Source: Acidobacteriota bacterium (lineage in GTDB: Bacteria > Acidobacteriota > Terriglobia > Terriglobales > Acidobacteriaceae). Taken from it: a DNA stretch of 15,059 bases. Positions 1 through 6,305 of the stretch are shown piece after piece. The stretch covers positions 1 through 15,059 of the forward strand of contig JAJXXG010000372.1 of NCBI GenBank assembly GCA_021781255.1. Direction: 5' to 3'. Under the pieces are notes generated by a model, which worked only from the letters and a program-made list of their open reading frames with translations, was not told the origin of the DNA and ran no database searches. Each line of letters begins with the position of its first letter. The first letter of the stretch is position 1. Made by a program: the position numbers and the translations under genes.

Positions 1-453
1 GAGGTCGATGATGCGGCCTGGCTCCAGGTCGCCGCGGTCGGTGATGCGAACCACGACCGAGCGATGGTTGACGGCGTCGATGACCCGCACGCGGGTGCCA
101 AAGGGAAGCGTTGGGTGGCAGGCGGTCATGGCGTACATGTCGAACTTCTCGCCGCTCGCCGTGAGGCGTCCGTTGAAGACGCCGCCATACCAGGACGCGA
201 TGCCGTGGAGCATGTTGTCGGATTTCTTGCTGCCGGCCCGGCGTGGCTGAGTCAGCGCCGGTGTCGGGCTTGTGGCCGCGGTAGCAGACGGCGCGGTCGC
301 CGAAGGCGCGGACAGAATCGCTTTTGCCTGAACGGTCCTGGTCGGAAGCGTAATGACCATGCCCGCCAGCGCGACACAGGAGGCAGTCACCAGCAGCCAA
401 AACTGCAGGCGATCTTTCCGGTTCACGTTGCTTGCGTTTCGTCTTATAACCAT
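1..453 (-). CDS. RlpA-family septal ring lytic transglycosylase / DPBB-domain protein, 5' part only
   Basis: The reading frame is open from an ATG at 453 to the left edge, giving the first 151 residues; the C-terminus lies outside the window. Residues 1-15 are basic, 17-35 form a hydrophobic segment (signal peptide or membrane anchor), and 36-80 are a low-complexity Ala/Thr/Pro/Ser linker. From residue 84 the double-psi beta-barrel domain of RlpA begins: ASWYGG (86-91), then F-x-G-x-x-T-A-S-G-E, then H113 in TACHPTLPFGT and RITDRG (136-141). RlpA proteins cleave glycan strands lacking stem peptides, or bind the septum in the cell envelope. The TDRGDL here replaces the common NDRGPF. The upstream stop (TAA) is four codons before the ATG, so this start is the earliest possible. 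A second ATG at 360 would remove the hydrophobic segment. Cys26 has no convincing lipobox. Whether it has a SPOR domain cannot be seen. Confidence 0.85.
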   Translation of the reverse strand, partial: MVIRRNASNVNRKDRLQFWLLVTASCVALAGMVITLPTRTVQAKAILSAPSATAPSATAATSPTPALTQPRRAGSKKSDNMLHGIASWYGGVFNGRLTASGEKFDMYAMTACHPTLPFGTRVRVIDAVNHRSVVVRITDRGDLEPGRIIDL

Positions 454-459
454 TTGACT

Positions 460-488
460 ATTTTACCGGTTTTTGCCAGTATCCTCAA
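460..488 (-). promoter_or_regulatory. Candidate sigma-70 promoter of the RlpA-type gene
   Basis: On the minus strand TTGAGG (488-483) and TAAAAT (465-460) are separated by exactly 17 bases. The -10 box ends only 6 bases before the ATG at 453, so transcription would start at or next to the start codon and the message would be leaderless. There is also no clear Shine-Dalgarno sequence before this ATG. This is a pattern match only. Confidence 0.35.
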
Positions 489-579
489 CAATTTGCAAGA
501 GATACGCGCGGATTTATGCGCAAAAGTGACCAGACTTCTGCGCGATTCGGCCTAACCTCTTACCGCTGTGGGAGTTACA

Positions 580-603
580 AATTGCACTGAAAATGGTGCA
601 ATT
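580..603. repeat. Perfect 8-bp inverted repeat, 8-base loop
   Basis: AATTGCAC (580-587) and GTGCAATT (596-603) flank the loop TGAAAATG. No T-run follows, so it does not look like an intrinsic terminator. It could be an operator for an unknown dimeric regulator or an RNA hairpin. Confidence 0.6.
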
Positions 604-737
604 CCCGCCTATTTCGCTTTGCGGGACGCACGCTGCGCCAGATCGCCATATATAAGGAGGGAGGTGCGCAGCGGGAAAATTGGCGAAGCCAATCCATGGC
701 CGGGAAAGATTAGCACGGAGAGCGCCGGATTCAACAG

Positions 738-759
738 GGAAATTGCGGGGAGAATTTCC
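738..759. repeat. Perfect 7-bp inverted repeat, 8-base loop
   Basis: GGAAATT (738-744) and AATTTCC (753-759) flank GCGGGGAG. No terminal T-run follows. It is one of four inverted repeats clustered in this gap. Confidence 0.55.
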
Positions 760-900
760 ACAGGGCGGAGCAGTAGGACGACCGGGAGAGGCGACGGGTA
801 CGGGCGGCAAGACGGCCGCGGCGGCTTTGCAGATTAATTCCCGCATCCTGCTAGCGTGGGAATCAGCTGAGATTTCTTCGAGAGCGAATGGAGGAGCAGG

Positions 901-1359
901 ATGCGGTTGAGCGCGACAGGATTGAAGTTGCTGAAGAAGTCGGAGGGGTTTCGGAGCCGGACGTATCTGGACGCGGCGGGGCATCCGACGATCGGATACG
1001 GCCACCGGCTTGTGCATCCGGAGTACTTTCCCGACGGCATCAGCGAGGCGCAGGGTGCGGCGATGCTGCTGAACGATGTTTGGGCGGCGGAGCAGGCGGT
1101 TGAGCGGCTGGTTAAGGTGGCGCTTACGCAGGGTCAGTTTGATGCGCTGGTGGACTTTGTTTTCAACCTCGGCGAGGGGCAACTGGCGGCATCGACCCTG
1201 CTGAAAGATCTGAATGACGGGCAGTATCACGCCGCCGCCGGACAGCTTCTGCGCTGGGATCACGCCGGAGCCGAGGAGGTTGCGGGCCTGAAGGCGCGGC
1301 GGGAGGCGGAGTTGCGGCTTTGGAGCGGCGACGAGTCAGGACGCCAGGCAGTGGCATAG
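901..1359 (+). CDS. Stand-alone GH24 (T4-type) lysozyme
   Basis: The 152-residue protein is a muramidase of the phage lysozyme family (GH24), hydrolysing the MurNAc-GlcNAc bond of peptidoglycan. The catalytic triad is visible with the same spacing as T4 lysozyme (E11/D20/T26): E15 in KKSEGF, D24 in YLDAAG and T30 in PTIGYGH. The core helix QFDALVDFVFNLGEG lies around 118-132. Length is normal for the family and the domain is complete. The ATG at 901 is preceded by GGAGG (890-894), 6 bases away. No signal peptide, SAR anchor or cell-wall binding domain is visible, so how it would cross the membrane is unclear. No holin, spanin or other phage gene is next to it, which suggests a domesticated phage gene or a cellular cell-wall enzyme. 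Its neighbour across the gap is another peptidoglycan protein, but they are divergent. Confidence 0.9.
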   Translation: MRLSATGLKLLKKSEGFRSRTYLDAAGHPTIGYGHRLVHPEYFPDGISEAQGAAMLLNDVWAAEQAVERLVKVALTQGQFDALVDFVFNLGEGQLAASTLLKDLNDGQYHAAAGQLLRWDHAGAEEVAGLKARREAELRLWSGDESGRQAVA

Positions 1360-1377
1360 GGCCGGAGATTCGGTCGG

Positions 1378-1407
1378 TTGTGCATAGCATCTCCAGTGGC
1401 TTAGACT
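1378..1407 (+). promoter_or_regulatory. Weak candidate promoter of the LacI-family gene
   Basis: TTGTGC (1378-1383) and TAGACT (1402-1407) are 18 bases apart, in the 83-base gap before the regulator gene. The match is modest. No copy of the operator found in the divergent mannosidase/kinase spacer is present here, so autoregulation through that site is not supported. Confidence 0.25.
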
Positions 1408-1442
1408 TCAGTTGCAATTGAGGGCACTGCATCCACGCGCAC

Positions 1443-2489
1443 ATGATCAAGAGAAGCGCACCACCCACACTGAGCGAAGTGGCGCGGGAAGCCGGCGTGG
1501 GCACGACCACGGTGTCCCGCGTGATCAACGGTGGCGCGCGCGTGAGTCCGAATACGCTGGCGCGCGTGCGGCACGTGATTGAGCAACTGGGTTACATGCC
1601 GAACCAGGCGGCGCGGGTGCTAAAAGGCGACCGGACCAAGACGATTGGGCTGATCATACCGAGCATTGCCGATCCGTTTTTCTCAAGCTGCGCCGAGGCT
1701 GCGCAGGCCGTGGCGCGCGCGAATGACTCGCTTCTGATTGTGACGGCGTCGCACAACGACCCGCACACGGAGCTTGAGAATCTCAACATTCTTATCAGCC
1801 ATCGAGTGGATGGCTTGATTCTGGCGCCAGCGAATTCGCGGAGCCAGGCTTTGCGGGATTTGCTCAATCGTCTTTCAGTGCCAGTGGTGGCGATTGACCG
1901 TCCGGTGGCGAATTCTTCGATTGCTTCTGTGGTGACGGACAACTTCAAGGGAGCGAAGACGGCGACGCAGCACCTGATCGATCATGGCTACAAGCGGATT
2001 GTTTGCCTGACGGGTGAAAGCACGCTGTTCACGATTCAGGAGCGGATTCGCGGCTATCGCGCCGCGGTGGAAGCGGCCGGGCTGCCTTACAGCCTGAATA
2101 CGGCGATCAAGGATTACAAATCTGCCGAATATGCGATTGAGAGCATGCTTGCAGGAGCGCATCCGCCGGATGCGCTTTTCACGCTGAAGAACAGCACAAC
2201 GACGTACGCGTTTGAAGTTCTGCAGAAGCTGAATATTCAGGTGCCGAAGACCGTGGCGCTGCTGGGCTTCGACGATTTCGAACTGGCCTCAGCTGTGCGG
2301 CCCTCGATCAGCGTTGTCCAGCAGCCGGCTGAAGAAATAGGTCGTGTTGCGGCTGAGCTATTGTTTGATCAGCTTCTTGGCCACCGCAATGCGGGCCTGG
2401 CGACTCGCTCCAAGCGGACCCGGCACGTTCTGCTTGAAACGCATCTCATCCAGCGCAGTTCCTGCGGATGCACACCATCCGTGGCCTGA
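1443..2489 (+). CDS. LacI/GalR-family transcriptional regulator
   Basis: The 348-residue protein has the complete LacI architecture. An N-terminal helix-turn-helix spans about 9-30 (TLSEVAREAGVGTTTVSRVI). A hinge helix spans about 51-60 (PNQAARVL) and carries the leucine (L60) that intercalates at the central CpG of operators in this family. A periplasmic-binding-protein-like effector domain starts at KTIGLIIPSIADPFF and includes the DRP and GFDDFELA segments expected near the sugar pocket. The tail ends in an unusual SSCGC. It probably acts as a dimeric or tetrameric repressor released by a sugar. The ATG at 1443 is the first in frame after a stop at 1419-1421 and gives a normal N-terminus, although no good Shine-Dalgarno sequence precedes it. 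It converges with the mannosidase gene. The paired CG-centred operators at 5987-6002 and 6157-6172 are its likely targets (inference). The effector is unknown. Confidence 0.92.
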   Translation: MIKRSAPPTLSEVAREAGVGTTTVSRVINGGARVSPNTLARVRHVIEQLGYMPNQAARVLKGDRTKTIGLIIPSIADPFFSSCAEAAQAVARANDSLLIVTASHNDPHTELENLNILISHRVDGLILAPANSRSQALRDLLNRLSVPVVAIDRPVANSSIASVVTDNFKGAKTATQHLIDHGYKRIVCLTGESTLFTIQERIRGYRAAVEAAGLPYSLNTAIKDYKSAEYAIESMLAGAHPPDALFTLKNSTTTYAFEVLQKLNIQVPKTVALLGFDDFELASAVRPSISVVQQPAEEIGRVAAELLFDQLLGHRNAGLATRSKRTRHVLLETHLIQRSSCGCTPSVA

Positions 2490-2495
2490 GACAGA

Positions 2496-2534
2496 AAGAC
2501 CTGCACCCACCGGGAGGTGAATGCAGGCCTTTTG
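2496..2534. terminator. Bidirectional intrinsic terminator between convergent genes
   Basis: CCTGCA (2501-2506) pairs with TGCAGG (2523-2528). The stem extends outward through AAAG/CTTT after one mismatch, and an inner CACC/GGTG stem closes the loop. TTTT (2531-2534) follows on the plus strand and a T-rich stretch follows on the minus strand. It sits in the 60-base gap between the stop codons of the LacI-family and mannosidase genes, so it can serve both. Confidence 0.75.
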
Positions 2535-2549
2535 AAACGGCGCATTGTT

Positions 2550-5500
2550 CTACTGGTGCGGAGCGTAGTCCACGCGCACGGTGAGGATTTCGTAGGGGTG
2601 AATGGGCACAGTCACTACGTTGCCTGACACAGGCAGCGAGGAGCCTTGCGGCTTCTCCATGAGGTTGGTGACGGTGGCAGCGGTAGCGCCCGCGGGCACC
2701 TGGATTTTTACATCGCTTGATTTTCCAGCCCATTCATAGACGCGGACGATCAATCCATTTTCATCCTCGGCTTTCTTGAGCGCCGTGAGAACAACGTTAT
2801 CCGGATTGACGGTGACGTAGGCGTGCTCTGCGGGCAGGCTGCCGGAGTGGGCCTCGACCTGGAGAGCGCGCAGACGGTAGTTGTACTCATAGCCGTGACG
2901 CACGGTGAGCGCCTGCTTCCAATCGCCGGCGTGCGGGTAGAGGGCGTAGGTGAAGTGCTGGTGGCCGCGGTCTGCCTGAGGATCAGGCCATGTGGGCGAG
3001 CGAAGGAGCGAGATGCGGAGCACGTTGTCCTTATCGTCATAGCCGTACTTGGAGTTGTTGAGCAGGCTGAAGCCATGCTGTCCATCTCCGAGGTCGGCCC
3101 AGCGGAGCGCGGGAACTTCAAACTGCGCCTTCTCCCAACTGTTGTTGCGCGTTGTGGCCCGCTGAATTGCGCCGTAGGGAATTTCATAGGTTGCCTTGTT
3201 GCTGGAGGCAGCGAGCGGGAAGGCGGCCTTGAGCAGCACGTGGGTCTCGTGCCAGTCGATGTCGTTGACGACGTTGACCTGGTCGGCGCCTTCGTCGAGG
3301 GTGATGTCCTGGACGAACTTTGAACTCTGCCAGGTGCGGGTGACGCGGATTGCGCTGCGCAATGCGCCTTTGGTGACTAGCTCGACGGAATCGGCCTTGT
3401 CGATCGGGGTCATGTGATCGAGCGTTCCGTAATCGATGTTCCAGGCGTCGTATTCCTTTGGCAGATCATGGAAGGTCTGCAACTGATTGCCGCAGGCGCC
3501 GGGGGCGAGAGCCTCAAACTTTGCCTTCTTGTTGTAGAGGCTTGTGATGCAGCCGCTGCGCGGATCGACGGTGACCTTGAGGTTCGCGTTTTCGAGGGTG
3601 AGGCCTTCGGCTTTCAGGTCGCTGGCGAAGGGCTTCTCTCCGGGGACGACGCGCAGAATCTTGTAGCCCATGGAGGGAACGTTGTCGACGCGGAGCAGCA
3701 GCCTGTAGCGGTTGGTGCTTGCGTCGCTCTTGAGGATCTGCGACGGAACGATGTGATTGGCGGCATCGAGCACGGCGACGCCGTGGGGCGCGGGCTCACG
3801 CATCTGCACCTCGACCATGACGGGGCCGGAGCGCTGCCACGCGAGGGGATTGAAGACCAGCACGGGCACGCCGCTTGCGACCTGGGTGTTGATGCCGGCA
3901 GAGAGAGTGCGGATGGCGTGCTGCGAGATTTCGTTTGTCGCCCAGCGCACCTGGTCGTAGTCCTGCTGCGCTTCCTTGTAGATGATTCCGATGCCTGAAC
4001 CGGCGGCGAGGTCATGGAAATCGTTGAATGTGATTTTCTTCCACGCCTCAGTGAGCTCGTTGCCGGGATAGCGATCGCCCTGGAGCCATGCGAGGGACGC
4101 ATATTTCTCGGCGTTCAGGGCCCACTCTTCGCTGTTGCGCATGTTGCGCTTGTGCCCGGCCTGCGTGGTCATGACGCCGCGGTGGTATTCGAAGTAGAGT
4201 TCGCTCTTCCAGGTGGGCAGGGCGACCTTGCCTGCGGGCGGCGTTGCGGGCGGCTCGTAGCCCTTTGCGATGGAGTCGTAGTCCCAGACGCGCGAGTCGG
4301 AAACGACCTTGCCTTCAAACTCAGTGAAGTAACTCTGCGCGGTTCCGAAGCGCATTTTGGGAACAACCTTGTCGGGCTGCATCCAGTGCGTGCCTTCGTC
4401 GAGGACGGCGCGCGTGGGACCGCCGCCGTGGTCGCCGATGCCGTAGAGGTCCATCATCTCAGTGAGGCCGGGGGTGTGAGCGCGGGCAATGGCGAAGTCG
4501 CGGCTAAGGCGCACGGGATTGAGGTTGTTGTTGGCGTAATCATGCGGGAAGTAGGTGAGCACCTTGCTGCCGTCGGGCGACTCCCACCAGAAGAGCTTGA
4601 AGGGGAACTGATTGGTGTCGTTCCATGCCGTCTTCTGGGTGACGAAGTAGTCGATGCCGGACTTCTTATAGATCTGCGGCAACTGCCACGTGTATCCGAA
4701 GGAATCTGGGTTCCAGCCGATGCGCACATCGACGCCGTATTCCTTCTGGAACCAGCGCTTGCCGACGAGGATGGAGCGAACCTGCGCCTCACCATCGGGC
4801 ATGTTCAGGTCCGGCTCGACCCACATGCCGCCGACGATCTCCCAGCGCCCTTCCTTGATGCGCTTCTTGATCTGCTCGTTCATCTCAGGATATTTGTCGG
4901 CAATCCATGCGTTGTATTGCGCGGCGGACTGCGTGTAGGTGTAGTCGGGATACTCATTCATCAACTGCAGCGCGGTGCTGAAGGTGCGCTTGACGACATC
5001 GACGGTCTCGGTCCAGGGCCAGAGCCAGGCAGCGTCGATGTGTGAGTTGCCGGTGAGGTGCATGGTGGCCTGCTGGACAACGGGCTTGAGGCCTTCCAAG
5101 ACGGACTGGGACTGCTTGAGGGAGGCATCGAACTTTGCCTGGTCGTTGGCGTCCAGGGCGGCGAGATCGACTGCGTCCATCGCCTTTTCCAGCGTTGCGG
5201 TATCCGCGGATACGTTCTTTGAGATGCTTGGAATCATCAATGCAGCGGAGAGCATTTCAAGCCGCAGATCTTCAGGATTGGGGCGGTTCTCAGCGAAGTC
5301 GATTTTAAGTTCTGTTCCGCCGAAGGTCTTCTTGTCCACGGTGTGGAGCAGCTTGACGGCGACGAGAACTTTTTCGCCGGGCCTGGCATTGTCAAAGAGG
5401 ACGATGGGTTCGAGATCGTCGCCGAGGGCGACGCGGCGGCCATTGAAGTAAATGATTTCCGGCATTGGCCCGTTGGCATACGCCCTGAAGGAGAACCAGA

Positions 5501-5885
5501 TGCGCGCACCGGTGAGGTCGTATCCGTGGAAGCTTTTTGGAACCTCGATGGAGCGGCGGAACCAGCCTGCATCTTCCGAGACGGAGGTGCGGGCCTTGAC
5601 GACCTGCCACGACGAGTCGTCGAGGTCCGGGGACTCGCCGTGGGCGAGATCGCCGGCGTGGAATCGCCATTCGTCGGCTGGGAGGCGGTTGAGTTCGGTG
5701 AGACGCTGGACGACCGCCTGGGAGTGGCTGCCGAGTGATTTGACGATTTCCTCTGCCTGACTTGCTGTCTGCGCGAACGCGTGCGGGCTGCCCAGCATGC
5801 CAACAACGAACAGGAGAAGCAAAGCGGCAGGGAAGCTGATTCCCGATGCCTGTTTGGCGACTCCGAAGCGTGTATCAGTTCTCAT
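2550..5885 (-). CDS. Exported glycoside hydrolase family 38 alpha-mannosidase
   Basis: The 1111-residue protein is predicted to hydrolyse terminal alpha-mannosyl residues. A Sec signal peptide spans 1-39 (hydrophobic 18-34, cleavage near AFA-Q). Residues about 70-200 form an N-terminal beta-rich domain like the sugar-binding folds that precede GH38 catalytic domains. The catalytic domain contains the zinc ligands H282 and D284 (SHIDAAWLW), the nucleophile and zinc ligand D394 (WNPDSFGYTWQLPQ), and H486 (GIGDHGGGPT), matching the H/D/D/H set of family GH38. The C-terminal beta domains (about 670-1111) are complete. Length is normal for bacterial members. The ATG at 5885 has AGGAG 8 bases upstream. 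The gene is divergent from the ROK kinase gene, and its likely promoter overlaps a LacI-type operator. The linkage specificity (alpha-1,2/1,3/1,6) and the natural glycan cannot be read from the sequence. The signal peptide places it in the periplasm or outside. Confidence 0.93.
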   Translation of the reverse strand: MRTDTRFGVAKQASGISFPAALLLLFVVGMLGSPHAFAQTASQAEEIVKSLGSHSQAVVQRLTELNRLPADEWRFHAGDLAHGESPDLDDSSWQVVKARTSVSEDAGWFRRSIEVPKSFHGYDLTGARIWFSFRAYANGPMPEIIYFNGRRVALGDDLEPIVLFDNARPGEKVLVAVKLLHTVDKKTFGGTELKIDFAENRPNPEDLRLEMLSAALMIPSISKNVSADTATLEKAMDAVDLAALDANDQAKFDASLKQSQSVLEGLKPVVQQATMHLTGNSHIDAAWLWPWTETVDVVKRTFSTALQLMNEYPDYTYTQSAAQYNAWIADKYPEMNEQIKKRIKEGRWEIVGGMWVEPDLNMPDGEAQVRSILVGKRWFQKEYGVDVRIGWNPDSFGYTWQLPQIYKKSGIDYFVTQKTAWNDTNQFPFKLFWWESPDGSKVLTYFPHDYANNNLNPVRLSRDFAIARAHTPGLTEMMDLYGIGDHGGGPTRAVLDEGTHWMQPDKVVPKMRFGTAQSYFTEFEGKVVSDSRVWDYDSIAKGYEPPATPPAGKVALPTWKSELYFEYHRGVMTTQAGHKRNMRNSEEWALNAEKYASLAWLQGDRYPGNELTEAWKKITFNDFHDLAAGSGIGIIYKEAQQDYDQVRWATNEISQHAIRTLSAGINTQVASGVPVLVFNPLAWQRSGPVMVEVQMREPAPHGVAVLDAANHIVPSQILKSDASTNRYRLLLRVDNVPSMGYKILRVVPGEKPFASDLKAEGLTLENANLKVTVDPRSGCITSLYNKKAKFEALAPGACGNQLQTFHDLPKEYDAWNIDYGTLDHMTPIDKADSVELVTKGALRSAIRVTRTWQSSKFVQDITLDEGADQVNVVNDIDWHETHVLLKAAFPLAASSNKATYEIPYGAIQRATTRNNSWEKAQFEVPALRWADLGDGQHGFSLLNNSKYGYDDKDNVLRISLLRSPTWPDPQADRGHQHFTYALYPHAGDWKQALTVRHGYEYNYRLRALQVEAHSGSLPAEHAYVTVNPDNVVLTALKKAEDENGLIVRVYEWAGKSSDVKIQVPAGATAATVTNLMEKPQGSSLPVSGNVVTVPIHPYEILTVRVDYAPHQ

Positions 5886-5928
5886 TTTGAATTCTCCTGG
5901 CGGATAGAGCGCGCGATTGAAGTTTCAT
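5875..5928 (-). CDS. Possible 17-codon leader ORF overlapping the mannosidase start
   Basis: Downstream of the predicted transcription start (about 5956), an ATG at 5928 opens a 17-codon frame. It stops at 5875-5877, just inside the mannosidase gene and in a different frame. GGGAG lies about 11 bases before this ATG. The sequence GGAGAATTC occurs twice in the leader, before this ATG and before the mannosidase ATG. The frame could couple translation or be chance; the peptide matches nothing I know. Confidence 0.2.
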   Translation of the reverse strand: MKLQSRALSARRIQNEN

Positions 5929-5962
5929 GCGCGAGAATTCTCCCGTCGCAATACCGCCGCGA

Positions 5963-5992
5963 ATCATATCACGGTGAGGGAGGTAATGGAAA
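5963..5992 (-). promoter_or_regulatory. Candidate mannosidase promoter with -35 inside the operator
   Basis: On the minus strand TTTCCA (5992-5987) and TATGAT (5968-5963) are separated by 18 bases. The -10 matches the consensus at five of six positions. The -35 lies wholly within the operator at 5987-6002, the standard geometry for repression by occlusion. Transcription would begin near 5956, leaving a leader of about 70 bases. Confidence 0.5.
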
Positions 5993-6002
5993 CGATACCA
6001 CA
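5987..6002 (-). promoter_or_regulatory. LacI-type operator O1
   Basis: On the minus strand the site reads TGTGGTATCGTTTCCA. Its core TGGTATCGTTTCCA is an imperfect palindrome around a central CG (5993-5994), matching the general form TGGWAWCGWTWCCA typical of LacI/GalR operators. The same 16 bases recur in the opposite orientation at 6157-6172. It overlaps the -35 of the predicted mannosidase promoter. Confidence 0.75.
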
Positions 6003-6305
6003 AGCCGACAGTTCAGCCGCAAGAAGAAACTGCCGGGCACCTGGGCGAACGACCCGGCGCGCAGGGCGCAGACTGTCTCCTTCTGTACTGCGACTGGCTG
6101 AATACATCCAGCGCGAGCTGGTTGACCCGGCCTTGTGTGGCCGCAATCTGTTGCCGTGTGGTATCGTTTCCAAGAGCAACGATTGACTGGCGGAAAAGGG
6201 AATGCCAACGATGTCTCGCAGAGGGTATCGTGTGCGCTCATTGTCCATGCTTAACGACCTTATGCCGGTGCGTGCTCCCATCTTCTTTATCTGCGGTGAC
6301 TGGAA
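6003..6305. other. Remainder of the mannosidase/kinase divergent spacer
   Basis: Apart from operator O2 (6157-6172) I see no gene here. GGTATCGT at 6224-6231 repeats eight bases of the operator, as a possible half-site. TTGACT at 6184-6189 could be a -35 for the kinase, but no convincing -10 follows at the right distance. Bases 6003-6156 contain no site I recognise. Confidence 0.5.
6157..6172 (+). promoter_or_regulatory. LacI-type operator O2
   Basis: TGTGGTATCGTTTCCA is identical over 16 bases to the reverse complement of 5987-6002, and flanking bases diverge on both sides. The centre-to-centre distance between the two sites is 172 bp. It lies 133 bases before the ROK kinase start, on the kinase side of the divergent spacer, so it may control the kinase promoter or pair with O1 through DNA looping. 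Confidence 0.75.

Larger units (their letters stand above)
489..900. other. Non-coding gap with several hairpins; no convincing gene
   Basis: The divergent spacer between the RlpA-type gene and the lysozyme gene shows no recognisable protein. Four inverted repeats stand out: 580-603, 679-693 (ATTGGC-GAA-GCCAAT), 738-759 and 837-863 (ATTCCC...GGGAAT). There is a TATATAAGGAGGGAGG stretch near 648-663, followed by a GTG at 664 that opens a 57-codon frame to 837. Its composition (Gly/Arg/Ser rich) looks like translated non-coding DNA. The region must contain the lysozyme promoter, but I cannot identify it. Confidence 0.5.

Noticed and set aside
664..837. GTG-started 57-codon frame after AAGGAGGGAG
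   Set aside because: The ribosome site looks good, but the product is Gly/Arg/Ser rich with no pattern and overlaps inverted repeats. I treat the region as non-coding.
4014..5045. 343-codon plus-strand open frame opposite the mannosidase gene
   Set aside because: It lies wholly inside the GH38 gene, whose zinc-site motifs are in the other strand; the frame has no recognisable domain and no good ribosome site.
5917..6186. Possible remnant of an AraC-type helix-turn-helix (LRLAEYIQRELVDPAL)
   Set aside because: Only a short stretch resembles that family, with no second helix-turn-helix, no ribosome site, and two operator sites within the same bases.
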